This document shows, piece after piece, positions 22,936 to 34,799 of a stretch of 64,000 nt of DNA. The stretch is taken from contig ML677348.1 in NCBI GenBank assembly GCA_007922305.1, forward strand, positions 17,437,442 through 17,501,441, written 5' to 3'. Every line of letters begins with the position of its first letter. Positions within the stretch are counted from its first letter, which is position 1. Source of the DNA: Dermatemys mawii (Eukaryota > Chordata > Testudines > Dermatemydidae). Both the position numbers and the translations under genes were made by a program. The notes beneath the pieces are model-generated. The model saw only the letters and a list, made by a program, of their open reading frames with translations. It did not search any database and was not told the origin of the DNA.

Positions 22936-22959
22936 TGAGGCACTCTTGTGAACCATGGG

Positions 22960-23215
22960 AAAATCATGTTTCTTTATGGCATAATAATTTATAGCTGTAA
23001 TATGCCATAAATACAGGCAGTGTTGTCCAGAGGAATAAGCACACCGTCATCATTAGCCAAATGGCCTTTGAATGAGTTACTTCACCTTTTTGTTGTAATT
23101 TCCCCATCTATCCCATAGGGATCATGCTGCTTATCCACCTGTTTCAGAGGGATGTTGTGAGGATGAATTACTTAATGTCAATACAGCACTTAGAGCAGGT
23201 AAACGGCTAAAAAAC
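22960..23215 (+). repeat. MIR-type SINE, diverged
   Basis: The order of 'gagttacttcacctttttg', 'tttccccatctat', 'gttgtgaggat' and 'acagcacttagagc' matches the core and 3' part of MIR-type SINEs, old amniote tRNA-derived retroposons. The tRNA-like head is too diverged to identify. Confidence 0.6.
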
Positions 23216-24280
23216 TTGTTTTATCTTACTACAAATAGAGGACTGAGATAAGCCTGGACTGAAGAACAAGTTTCATAAGGGTACCCACAAGTGCAATCAA
23301 AATGCCCCCATTGGCTATGTAATCTATTCTCCCTAGTGCTTTGAAATGAGTGCTCAGTGCCAATACAATTGGGGTAGGGGGGGGCAAAGACTACTTACAC
23401 TTGTACTGTATATCACCTCAGCAAGTTTCAAGCTCCCTGCCCTAACATGAAAGAGAAAAGAACGGGTGTTCTAGAAAAAGAAATAAATACTCTTTGGCTG
23501 TGGTATAGATCTCTCTCTCTCTCTAATAGATAGCCCTCTACAATTTTTCCCCTCTCAAGCCATTAGATTATCCCAGTGTCAAAGATTGTGAACAGTGGTA
23601 CTAACAGCTGTGGATAGAATCTGGCACGCAGCTGTTTTAGCATGGATTGGCTAGTCAGTCAGCCATCAGCCAAAAATTCTTTTGGGGATCACCCAGAGTA
23701 GTTTCAGAAAAAGAAAGAGGGAGTAATTCACCCAGCTGTAAATTTGCCATTCTAGAGTCTGCCTCCCATTTCAACTTCACCTTCCAGTTTGTCAGAGAGC
23801 CACATGCATAAATGGAGACATGTTCCAAATTTATTAATTGCTTTTTTAAGAGACATACTCAGCCTCACATGAAGTAAATAGCAAGATCTTTCTGCGTGTA
23901 ACAATGCCAGGGGAAGAGCTGTAATGGTAGCATTTTCTTTCCAGGATGTTCAAGTCAGGTAGAGTACAGCAATTTTTGCTGAAGTTGTTTATCTGACATT
24001 AAAAGGTCATTTCAAGCCCTCGTAGGCTTTTCATTATGGAAATAAAATCTTGCTGATACAGAATCAAATTAATCTTGCCTGAATCCTCTTGTTTCATTCA
24101 GGGGCTATAAGAAAAATCTACCAGTTCTCTACAGGCTCTGCATCAGTCAGAATGGCCACAAGTACACACTGTAGATTTTGAGGCAGCTGGTGATAACAAA
24201 GAAAGCTGAGTGGCTAGTGGAAAACATTCTCTGCAAACATTCATCCAGTTTAAAATGTGAATTTCAGTTGAACCCTTCTG
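23216..24280. other. unannotated sequence with a CT microsatellite
   Basis: A (CT)n run lies at about 23511-23524 and a G-rich run near 23375. Nothing else recognised. Confidence 0.45.
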
Positions 24281-25225
24281 TGTATTGTGGCGGGTCGCCA
24301 GCTCCAGAGGGATGGTGCTGCATGCCTGCAAAGCCTCCTCACCCTCAGTTTCCTCTTGGGTCTCCCAGTAACCTTCCACAGGCCAAAGGTATTTCCAAAC
24401 AAGAGTCCTCTTCTGAGGTGAGGTCTATTTTACTGAGTCTTTACAGAGAGCTTCCAGGTGCTTTCCAGGCCCAAACCCTTCCCTCTTGGCTAAGGGATTC
24501 CATATCCCTCTTTCTAAGACTTGGATCTGTGTGTCTCCCTGGTCCCTTTAAATGACCCTCCCCCAGTTCCACCCAGGCAGCTCACAAAGTTTTTCAAGAA
24601 ACAGAACTCAAAACAAAAGCTGCATAATAGCCCTTCCTCCAGGCACCTTTGCAGTCTTCGGCCAGTCTTCGGCCTTCCTGCATGGCTTGGAGGCCAGGTC
24701 ACACCACGAGGCAGCTGGCAAGCAATCAGCCTTCCCCTGCTGGAGTCAATCCCTAGTGTCTCAGGAAGGTGACCAGATGTCCCGATTTTATTGGGACAGT
24801 CCCGATATTTGGGCCTTTGTCTTATATAGGTGTCTATTACCCCCGACTCCCTGTCTCGATGTTTCACCCTTGCTGTCTGGTCACACTATCCTTCAGGAGC
24901 CTTCCTGCTCCCTGCAGCTCCTCCTCACTATGAGGGAAGTGACAGCATATGTACTCCCCTCTTTTCCCCAGACCTTGTCCTGGTTTCCTGAGAGACAGGG
25001 AAGCCCTGCTCCCACCCTACACCACCAAGGTCCTGGTCCTAAGTCTTTATAGAGACAGTAACCTGGTTTTTCTCCAGACTCTATTATCCTGGGACTACTT
25101 CTCATCTCCCAGCATCTGCTCCAGGAACAGGGGTTGGCCACAGTCCTCACTACATCTTAAAGGGGACAAGCCATGCTGTTCCATGTACACTTTCCGGGAA
25201 TTCTTAAGGGGGCAAGCTTTCCTAG
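24281..25225. mobile_element. probable LTR-like repeat interrupted by a MITE
   Basis: This GC-richer block, bounded by AT-rich DNA, starts near TGTGGCGGGTCGCCAGCTCC and runs to about AAGGGGGCAAGC. Its composition and CCCTTTAAA-type motif (near 24545) suggest an LTR or other turtle repeat, but I cannot prove ends, target duplication or orientation. Frames up to 166 codons (24552-25052) run straight through the MITE and are not taken as genes. Confidence 0.35.
24765..24888 (+). mobile_element. hAT MITE, TAGGGTGACCAGA family, copy 4
   Basis: The left end (AAGGTGACCAGATGTCCCG) and right end (GTCTGGTCACACTA) form the family inverted repeat with a few changes. Flanks TGTCTCAG and TCCTTCAG share 5 of 8 positions. 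It interrupts the LTR-like block, so it is younger than that block. Confidence 0.8.
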
Positions 25226-27164
25226 TCTGAATACTCACACTCTATGAATACTGAATGCCTGGCATGACTAAGCCAATACAGGACAAATTCAGATAGTAAT
25301 TACAGTTCCCATTTATTCAAGATTTGCAAGTAATTCCACACAATGAATCAATTGAGGAATTTCACAGTATATGCACAGCCAATTTGCAAACATAAAAACA
25401 GGCAAAGTTTTGTGAATATGTTATGCACGCTGAACCACTTGCTCAGCATTAAGGACCCTGATTATGGATTCAGCCATGAAGCCTTTACTCACCTTGAGTA
25501 GAATCTAGTAATTTGAGTAGTTCCATTCAATTCAATGGCACCAACTGCATGAGGAACAGGGCAAGTACATGCTGTTACTGTTCCATGATGAGCTGGTTTA
25601 GTTTTTGTTCTCTGTGATATTTCAAAGGAGACATATATGAATAAATTCAAAGATGTGCTTGTGCTGTGCACGTGAAAATAACAGTGGTGTATTCAAAGTG
25701 GTTGCATTTAAACAAGCTTTTGATCTAAAACAGTAAGTAGTTCACAACAAGACGACTTCCATGCACACAGTAATATGCAGGTGGGGAAAATGGCATGTTC
25801 ACCTTTTTAGCATGTAATTACAATATTTAACTTTTCCCTTCAGTGATTATTTACCTAATTGCACATCCAAATTTAGTTTGTGCATTTGAAAGCATAATTA
25901 TGATATTAACAGCACTCTGTAACTTTTCATTCTCTGTCTCCTGCAAACCAAAATTACTGTACGATAGATTTGATTTTAGAAAGATTTTCATCATAGAGCA
26001 TGTACTGAAAATAATTAGTGAGCCAAGAAGGGAGGCATTTTTATCCTGCTAATTGGCTGAGTATGCTGGCACGTGGTCAGTTTTTAAGCTCCGATGGTCA
26101 CATGTTGGCCTCATATACACTGGTGAAACCCCAGTGATTGACTCATCAGTTTGGTCACACAGATCTCAAAGAATTTGACTCTCTTTCATTACATATTATT
26201 GAGATTTATTGTATTAATAGAGTGTTGGTCTAGAAGGGGTTAAAGTGTTTTAGAATCCTTGTTTTATTATTGCAACATTAAACAGTTGCATGTAGCTTGG
26301 GATTTGTGTTAAATTATGCTGGCCTACTTTCCACCACCATCAAAGGCTTTTAATAACAACTTAAGGCCTGATGCAAAACCACTGAAGTCCATGGGAGCCT
26401 TTCCATGGTCTTGCTGCCTTTCCCCTGAAGCTATACAAGCTTTTTAAAGGAAGAACTCCATGCTCAATAGTTTTTTATAGATGGTGTTAATTGCCCTCAT
26501 TGGAAAATGAGTCTGTAATAGGTGGTAACTCTTGAGTTGCTGAAGTCTGATCTTGTCTTTTTTTCAAAGCAAAAGATGACAAACTCTCTTACACACGAGG
26601 GAGAAAGAAAATAATAGCACAAATTTAAAGGATGATGCGTATGTCTCACTGTCTCTCTCACATGCAGTTTAGTTGCTGGAAAATTACAAAAACCACACAG
26701 GATACATGTCCTAAGTCTTTGCCTGATTATGGAGCAGCTAACTTTTACAAGAATCAGGTTAAATTGAAACATAGCTTTTAACCTAGCTTTGTGGTCTTAG
26801 CAGTGGTGAATGGATGGATTCATCCTCGTCAGCTAAGAAGAGCTCTAAGTAGTCAGAGGACAAAAAGGATAAGAATATGAAATAGGAAGAAGAAAGAAGA
26901 GGAGGGAGGAAGTTAACACACTCTTAGCTATGAAAACAACTGTGGATAAGAGATAAATGCAGATGAAACAGTAAAATAGAGGCTTAAGAAGTCCTTAGCT
27001 GTCAGAATCCCAGGCAAATCAATGAGTTATTCAGGATGACTATTAGCATGTATATTTAAAGAGAATACAAGGTGGCAAGGATAAAAGGGCAACATTTTAT
27101 TACAGGCTTTTTAAAGATATTGATGAACATTTACTGGACCTAGTTAAAAATATATCACTGTGGG
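25226..27164. other. unannotated sequence
   Basis: AT-rich. A purine-rich stretch lies at 26855-26920. The segment near 26360-26410 (aaggcctgatgcaaaaccactgaagtcca) resembles a common amniote repeat. No gene recognised. Confidence 0.4.
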
Positions 27165-27420
27165 GGGGGGAACCTGTCAATGAAAAATGCCTTTTCAAGT
27201 CAGAAATTTTCAAGAGAAAGTTTCCATTTGCATCAAAATGTTTCAGGTTTTCATTTTTTAAAAAAGCTGGGCATTGGGGGGGAAGAGGGGTATTTTGTTT
27301 TCTGGACAACCAAAAACTGGAAAAATTTTGTCTTGTCAACAAAAGCCAAAAAATATTCACTGAATTTGTTTTAAAAAAATTGCCATGGGAAATAAAATAC
27401 ATTTCCCAACCAGCTGTAAT
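27165..27420. repeat. AT-rich dispersed repeat, CCAGCTGTAAT end
   Basis: The body of 'gaaaaatgcc ... aattttcaag ... tttccatttg' tracts ends in CCAACCAGCTGTAATA, like the blocks at 12365 and 32755. Ends are eroded. Confidence 0.4.
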
Positions 27421-27506
27421 ATTTGCAATCTTTACTCCATCTTACTGAAGCTGTTCACATGAGAAATTCAAAAACTATTCTGAACATCAGAAAACTGATG
27501 TTACAT

Positions 27507-28333
27507 GATATTAACTATAAGAATCACTGTAATTAATCTGACAGCTAGTCAAAAAGCCGGGTGGAAGAAAGTCAGAAAAATTTTAGTGAAATGTTTTCCT
27601 TGGAGAATATTTTCCAGTGAAACCTCATGATTTTTTTTTCTGGCTAACTTTAGCTTTATAAAAACTAAAAAATAGTTGAATTTCATTTTGTTTTCTAAGC
27701 TCAGAGCGATGATGCTACTTGGCTAACTAGGACCCAGGAAGTTTCTGCTAAATATTGCACTTCTATCTTAAATGAGCACTTGATTACAACACAGTGGGCA
27801 GCTGCAGGCTGCCCGTTCCAAAAGTTGCAGTACTGCTCTCCTTGCTGAATGTTGTTCATTTGTCCCCATTCTTCCCCCCCCCCCCCTCCACCCCACCTAG
27901 GACAGAAGTGAGAGGATTGTTAAACTCAAAGCTATTAGAACCCATTAGTTAAACTAATCATTTTAATGCTGATGAATGGGGATGGACTGACAATGTATTT
28001 CCCCATCCCTGTACAATGAGGATAAGGATACTTTCACTTGGCTTGGTTAAGCACTCTGAGATCTAGTAATGAAAAGTGCTGTGTATTAGGTAAGTGTCTG
28101 CTGTTTTTTACTGGCCGTTTTGTGATGGGGACACCCATCCACTGGAAATTGGACTGGGAGCACCAAACTCATTTCAGGTAGGCTGCAGAACAGTCATCAG
28201 ATGGTAAACACTTTTGTCACCATATATAATGACTTGGGCCTATAATGGAGTGGTGAGATGGAGACGAAAGGCTCTGTATCACGTGACCAGTGACTCTGAG
28301 CTCCAATGTTGAGAAAGAAGTCCCCAAATTTGA
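27507..28333 (+). repeat. unclassified ~0.8-kb repeat, copy A of an inverted pair
   Basis: The reverse complement of 34800-35740 aligns to this block along its whole length. Shared landmarks in order are CTAAGCTCAGAG, GGCTAACTAGG, GCTGAATGTTGTTC / CAACATTCAGC, AAAGCTATTAG-like, GAGTTTAACA, TTAAGCACTCTGAGATCTA, TTTGTCA and a GGTGAGATGGAG block. A poly(C) run (about 27876) is private to this copy. No open frame is conserved. It may be an old dispersed repeat or a local inverted duplication. Confidence 0.75.
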
Positions 28334-30689
28334 TTTTTCTAAATCGCCAGTGAACAAAGAAGAAAACATTATTTGCCCATCACTAGTTCTGAATATCTAA
28401 GAAAACTTGTACCTCTTAGTTTGCTAATACTTTTCCTTCAGATTCATTAATGATGAAATTTTGCTGCTATTTGACAGCTGTTCATTGTGGTTTTCATGAA
28501 ATAAGCCAATCATCTTAGTCCAAGCAGCTGTCCCCCTCAACATCTGCATGTGTTTTGGCAGGCTCAACAGAGAGGCTAAACTTAAATGAAATTGAATTAT
28601 CCTTTGGCCCGTTTGGTTGGAACTGAAAACTCTTTCTAAACACAACAGACATTTGACAGTCAACTACGTAAAGGACATGGAACAACAGACTTCAAACCTT
28701 TCCTTGAATCATATTAGAACTTGACACAGAGATAGTAGCAAGAAGGACCAGGGTGGGCTGAGAAATGGAAATAAGTGTGCAATACTGAAGTTAATGTTTC
28801 CATACTTGGGCAACTACATTTTGTCCTAGTCTAGCAAAGCTTTTCTTAATATCCATCTGCATTATTTACTTTCCACCAACTTTCTCTCTATTTCTGTAGC
28901 CTTTCAACACATTTTGCTGTAATTTACAATAGCCACCTTGTAAAGAGTGCAATTGTACAAACTGCCAGTTGGGGACCATGCTCACCTTGTGGAGTACTAC
29001 TAAAAGCACAGACTATGCTTTATGGCTATCTGTAATGCTTTCTGTCAGACTGAGTGTCTCCCACAGAAGTATCCTTCTAAACTGGCTTGTGTGCTTTCTC
29101 CTCAATGCCCTTTTCCTCCAATCCTTGCCTTTTCTCTAGTCCATTCAGTTCTGTAGGCTGCAGAGGAAGGATTCCTCATAATATGCTCCTAAAATCAAAT
29201 GCATCTCTCATTTACAGTCATGATACTCTTTGGACCTCAGTGGGGCTGCATGGATGTAGCAAAAAGAAGAATTTCAACTTAACATTCGCCAAGAATTTAT
29301 CAGGTTTAAAGTTAGTTCCAGTAACCTCCCTTGGTTTTCTTCTCATCCCCTTCCCTAACAAAGGGGAGCATTTCAACCACCACTATTTAAAAAAAATATA
29401 GCCTGCCAGAAAAATGATTCCTTTGCTCCTCGTCAGTGTGGAACTGCCATAGTCTGCCAATGCTTAACTTTCAATATTCAGCTCTACATGAGGAATATGG
29501 TTGAAGTCCAAAATCTCCCATGGCCCAGCAGGGCTAGAAACGGGTGCTGTTGAAAGACAAGATTTCCTACTTGCCAACATTTGATTTTATCTCTGAAAGT
29601 TCCCAAGATGCACTTAAAAAATCCTACCAGTATGAGAGATTACCAGTTCCAGGAGTAGCCATTTTCAATTTTAAGTACAGTGAACACCTCTCAAGCCAGC
29701 AGAATCTTTCAGGATGACAAAACTTTTAACTGTAACCACACTATCAAACTTAAAAATCATAGCACTGTTATCTATATGGAAAAGCTATGTGCAATAATTT
29801 TTAGAGTTAACTCTTATAAATTATTAAACCCTCCAAAGCCTGAACAGCTGGGCTTATGGTAAATAAGGCATATGGCTTCGCAACTACTATTTTCTTTATA
29901 ACTCTCTAAAATATTTCTTCAACAGGCTTTCAGTAAAATATATTGCCAACCCAACACAGTGTAGTATAAAGTTTTACTGGCACTCTTTTAGGTGCCTTGC
30001 ACAGCTTGCTCATGGCTTTTTGCAATTCAGATAATTGAAGGGACAAACTTCCCAGAAAAGCAAATTACCTCAATGTTTAAAATACGATAGGGTTTATTGT
30101 TAAATTTTGCTTTACTGCTAAAGCAAATGTTAAATGGTTATAATGGGTGGTCAGTTCAGCTGAAGTTAATTCAGCATAAAGCCAGTAATATCTACAAAGT
30201 AGGTTACAAAGAGCAAGAATGCACTGAAACATACCACCAGCTGCTATTATCACTATTTTTAAATTCTGTAGATCTAGCACAGGTCTGAGCCTTAGGTTCT
30301 GACTGGTTACCTACAATCACTAATCACTCTACTTAGCCTGAAGAGTCAGAAAGGATGCATGACCTGGACATACAGGAAGAAGAAAGATGTATTTTGAACC
30401 ATCAAATCTGATGCTTACAACAGTGGCTTTACACAATGCAGCACAGCCATTCAGATACATCTTAGAGGTAATTTGTCACTCTACATAGCTAATATAATCT
30501 ATTTACTGTAGAAACTCCCCCTGCTATTGATGCAAACAGGCCAATATTTTCAAACTGGCTACCTGAGGTTAAGTACTTAAATCCAATTTGGGGCACCAAA
30601 GTTTAACTATTCCAGCCATATCATACATCCTTAAAAATCAGGGCCAGATGTGACTGGCCTGCACAATGCAGGACACTTGGGAGGTATGC
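28334..30689. other. unannotated sequence
   Basis: AT-rich; no gene or repeat family recognised. The frame at 29087-29401 (104 codons) has no known motif. Confidence 0.45.
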
Positions 30690-31780
30690 TAAGGACCATC
30701 GCAGAAGAATGTATAGAATGGCAAGCTCTCCTCATCATCAATTTAATTATTTTCAAAAGGCATCTGGCAGGCTGCACAGACGTACATTTTGGAATATTCT
30801 TCAATCCCATGGGATCCCAACTTAAGTCGTCAACATTGCCAATATCATGTAGTACAGAGCTGCAAAGAGCTCTGTAAGGGTGAACAGAGTGATTCAGCAT
30901 CAGCACTGGCATGAAACTGGTTGCATTTTATCTCCACTGTCATTTGACATTGCAGTTGACTGGATAAAGAAGTGTATTAGCAACACAAGAACTGGTACTG
31001 TATGGATATATGGCAAATGCCTAGAAGACCTAGACTTTGCTGAGGATATTGTGCTAATGAGCAACACCCCCAAAAAGCTCTGAAAAAGACAGACAACAGG
31101 GGAAAAACAGCAGGCTAAGCACAGCTTAGAATTACTTATACTACACCAAACATCCTTGAAACCCAGACGTCAAGCAGTAACATCATATTAGAAGGCAAAA
31201 ATATCAGGAAAGGAGAACAGTTTGCCTACCTGGGCAGCAACATATTGGCCAACAGACCTCTCAAGGAGAAAGTGACGTCAAAGACAGGAAAGACTTCCAC
31301 AGCATTTAATAAACTTAATAACATATGGAAATCAAAGATATTTCAAAAATATTGAGAATTTTCAATTCAAACAATCTAATTAGACAGAAAACTATATGCC
31401 TTCCAAGAGAAGTGCCTACAAAAGATTCTGGGCATTGGTTGGAAAGTCTTCATCGCAGTCTATGTCCAAACAAAGGAAGAAACAGGTCTCTCCCAGATAG
31501 GAAGGATTGTCACAGCTCTTTATCTGTCTCCTATGTAAATTAAATATGGTTTAAACATTGAAAAAATGGAAGCCCCATAGATGTACAGGGGGGATGGGAA
31601 ACCCACAGGAAGAGAAAAACAGTATGAGCTCATCCTACGTCTTGAAACAAGGTCATTGAACTTTGGAAGATATAAGCAAGGACAGAAGCCATCTTTGGCA
31701 CCCATCACTAGACAGACACAAGGAAATGTTGCTTGCAAGCTGGGAAACATAAGTTCATCAACCAAGGGATAGAGGGTTTT
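30690..31780 (+). pseudogene. RTE-like LINE reverse transcriptase remnant
   Basis: Pieces of a LINE reverse transcriptase appear in order across two or more frames: a decayed finger/palm region (EECIEWQALLIINLI), GCILSPLSFDIAVDWIKK, LEDLDFAEDIVLMSN (the YADD-type loop with FAED in place of FADD), then the C-terminal FAYLGSNILANRPLKEKVTS, KTSTAFNKLNNIWKSK and KILGIGWK. The motif set matches an RTE-like family known from several animals. Stops and frameshifts are numerous and the catalytic loop is mutated, so it is dead. Clade assignment is provisional. Confidence 0.7.
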
Positions 31781-31782
31781 AC

Positions 31783-31985
31783 GTGCCTAAGCAATGTAGT
31801 TAAGCCAATCTAAGAACCAGTGTAGGTTGACGGAAGAATTCTTCCATCAACCTAATTACCACCTGTCAGGAGGGTGGATTACCTACAGTGATGGGATAAC
31901 CTCGCCCCTCGTGATAGGTAGCATCTATATTTGAAATGCTACAGTGGCACAGCTGCAGCATTTTAAGTGTTGACTGGCCCTTAGC
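31783..31985 (-). mobile_element. Harbinger-type MITE, diverged
   Basis: Motifs 'gaagaattcttccatcaacctaa', 'ggagggtggattacctacagtgatggg' and a right end TTTTAAGTGTTGACTGGCCC fit the turtle MITE family that also gives the copy at 9378. Ends are eroded. Confidence 0.55.
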
Positions 31986-32754
31986 AGGGTTGGCAGAATA
32001 GTCCATCTCCACACCACAGAGCAAATGGAAGCAGCACCTAGTAACAGAGAGGTAAAGAAAAGACCAGCAGCCAGCCTCTATATCAACACTGTTGCAGGAA
32101 AGATGTAATAACAACAACCACCCCAGACAGTGAACCCAAGTTAACAGACTAAGTGTGAAAACCCGTGCTAGTACTGTACTCATGAGACCCATGTGCAGAC
32201 CACACCTCTCCATACAAATGTACCAAAACACTAAAATAAAAAGTGGCATTTTTAATAGCACGCAATATCTGAGATATTCCACATTCCCCTTCCTCATCTT
32301 GCAGATCAGAGAGAATACATCTGATTAACCCCAAAATAATGCAATGATGAGTTATGCCAAGAGTCTTTGGAGCATGGTGCTAGCTGCAACACTTGGAAGC
32401 CTCCTAGATTTTCCTTTGCCATCTAGTTAATTGAGGTTCAGTCGATCATAGGTCTAGAAACAGTGAGAGAAAATCAGTGTATTGCCACCTCTCCTTAGTA
32501 ACTGACTGTTATGAGGAGTCCTGAAGAGTTTGGAGGGTTATAATAACATGGACCTAAGTGCAATCTAAATGCAAAAGCACACTGTAGAGGGAGATGAATC
32601 CCATCAAAACTGAACCTCGTTTTGGAGGGAGGATATAATAATATACCTTCTGAACAGTTCTGTAAAGATTCCCCTAAGGTATTTCCCTCCAACATGTGCA
32701 AAAATCAGATGTTCCTCCCAACTGTTTGGCTATCAAGACAATCAGGATTTGAAG
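31986..32754. other. unannotated sequence
   Basis: No recognisable family. The minus-strand frame at 31866-32297 (143 codons) overlaps the MITE and shows no domain. Confidence 0.4.
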
Positions 32755-33020
32755 TAGAGCTGATTGAAAATTCTCTCAGAACTGCTTTTGATGGAAAATT
32801 GGGGTGGTTCGTAAACTATTTCCGCCCCCCCCCCCCCACCCCCGGAAGTATCAGCTCTTCAAGGAAAATTTTGACTTTTTGTTGAAAAACTGAAAACCCC
32901 AAATTGAAAAGTTCTTTTCATTAAAATGTCAAAAATTTCCATGGAAATTTCAACACACTTTTTTTTTCTCCAGCAGGACATTTTCCTTGGGCGAAGAGAA
33001 AACCGTGACCAGCTCTATTT
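32755..33020. repeat. AT-rich dispersed repeat, AGAGCTGATTG / GACCAGCTCTA ends
   Basis: It begins TAGAGCTGATTGAAAATT and ends CGTGACCAGCTCTATT, an inverted pair of about 10 bases. The interior has A/T runs and a poly(C) tract at about 32824-32838. Same style as the blocks at 12365 and 27165. Confidence 0.5.
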
Positions 33021-34799
33021 TTAAGTAAGAGGGAGAACAGCACAGCATAAGTTCCCCTTCTCTGTTCAGAAAAAGCACCCTCTCTTCTCCCTTTCCCTGG
33101 TCAGCCCTGCTCCCAAGAGCTCCTCCTTTCCCTCCTCCTCAACAGCTGGTGAAACAGGGGCTCATAAGACAGGAAAATCTGATGTAGCAGCAGTGGAGGG
33201 AGCTGGTAGGTGGCTAGGGTATCCTCAGGGTTCTCAGCATTCATATCAGTAAGTAAAACAGCAACAGCTGAAGAGGGATATCACAGTCCACTCTTCTCTC
33301 CTCTGCAGGAAGTTCTGTGCTCCAATGAGCTATGAAAAGAACCCCCAAACCCTCCATTTTCATGGGTTTTTATACGTACAGATTCTTTCTCCTAACCAAG
33401 TTGAAATGTACAGCAATGGGGGAAAGGACCTGCTAACACAAGCCCCTGAACATCCTTGTGTGTGGTTGGCTAGGAGCATTTCCGGGGATGCGACTTCCTT
33501 CTAAATATGTTTATTCTCTCATCCTCGCTCTCCTCACCCCTTCTGGTTTCCTGTCCCCGGCGATATGATTCTCTATCACTACGTAACGAGAAGATCCTTG
33601 ACAACAGCCACCACCAATGCAGGGCTCAACTCCTGTTATGATCTACTTTAACTATAAAAAAACCACAAGTTCTTCAGCCTGTAGGATTCACTGAAAATGG
33701 ACAACTGACCAAATTCTCATCTTGTCCTTCTCTAGTTTTGTTTAATGAATTAAGTTCATTGTGTAACACATTATCCAGCAAAGTTAAACAATGGATCGAA
33801 AGCCCTTGTGGCTTCCCCAGCCTCCTAAACTTTTGGATAATCTAATTCTGTTTGCATTTTTTGCTGGTATGTTTGGTATTAAAGATAAAACAGTTCCCCC
33901 ACTCCCTGCCTGCATTTTTGGAACAGATGTTTCAATATCCTGAGGAAGCCCAAAGCATAAGCCCCAAATATGTGTATATTATAAAGTACTCAAAACAGAT
34001 TTAAGTTAGAAACAAAATGTTTTCCATCAACTAATAGCTGATTTGTAGTGCTGGCATGGAAAGCAGCAAGAGATTTGTCTCATGGCACTGACATTCATTT
34101 ATTAATGTCAAGTAGCAGCACAGTTTTATTAGAAGTTCCTTGAGACAGTCTCGGCCTACTCTGCTTTAGGCCAATACATTAGGATCTTTAGCCGCTGGTG
34201 TAAAATGGCTCTGAGTTCACCTTCACTTTTCAGCTTTGCTCACGCACTTTCAGAGCCCAACCACCACCACTGCACACATTCCCCTAAGTGGCTCTAAATT
34301 GGTTTTTGTTCCTAGTATCGGTCACACAAGCTGTGAATTTCAAGCACTTGGAGTTCAATGACTGAAGTGTTCCCCACTTCACAATACCTTACCTCTTATT
34401 AGAAACTAAGCCAGAGGACAGTCCTAAGCACTGAGTTAGATCAGGATTCTGCAAACGCTTAAGCACATTGGCATCTTTACACCCCTGTGTTACATAAGCC
34501 AAGTTAGAAATTGTTAGAGATTTCTGACATCTGTAAAAATATTGGGAACACTGTCCTAATTTCTTACTTTACAGACCTCATAAGTGAAATAAAAACTTCT
34601 ATGGCTATGAAATATATTAATTTGAAATCTTCACTGGAAACATGACAAGGTAACATCAGTTTCCTACAACGCTCTTAGAAATGCCAATCTAAGATCACCA
34701 TATGCAGAAAATGCCAGATCTAATCGATAGATAAAGATAGCACATAATACATCGGGGGCAGTCTGCCCCTTACTTTATTGCTAGGGGCCATGTGATCTA
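33021..34799. other. unannotated sequence
   Basis: No gene recognised. About 34430-34480 (tcaggattctgcaaacgcttaagcacatt) resembles a short amniote repeat with a 'cttaagcac' motif. Confidence 0.4.

Noticed and set aside
23511..23524. Possible promoter or GAGA-type site
   Set aside because: A short CT microsatellite with no gene beside it.
24552..25052. 166-codon open frame
   Set aside because: It runs through the non-coding MITE at 24765-24888, has no domain, and competes with frames on the other strand.
31866..32297. 143-codon minus-strand frame
   Set aside because: It starts in unannotated sequence and ends in a Harbinger-type MITE, with no known motif.
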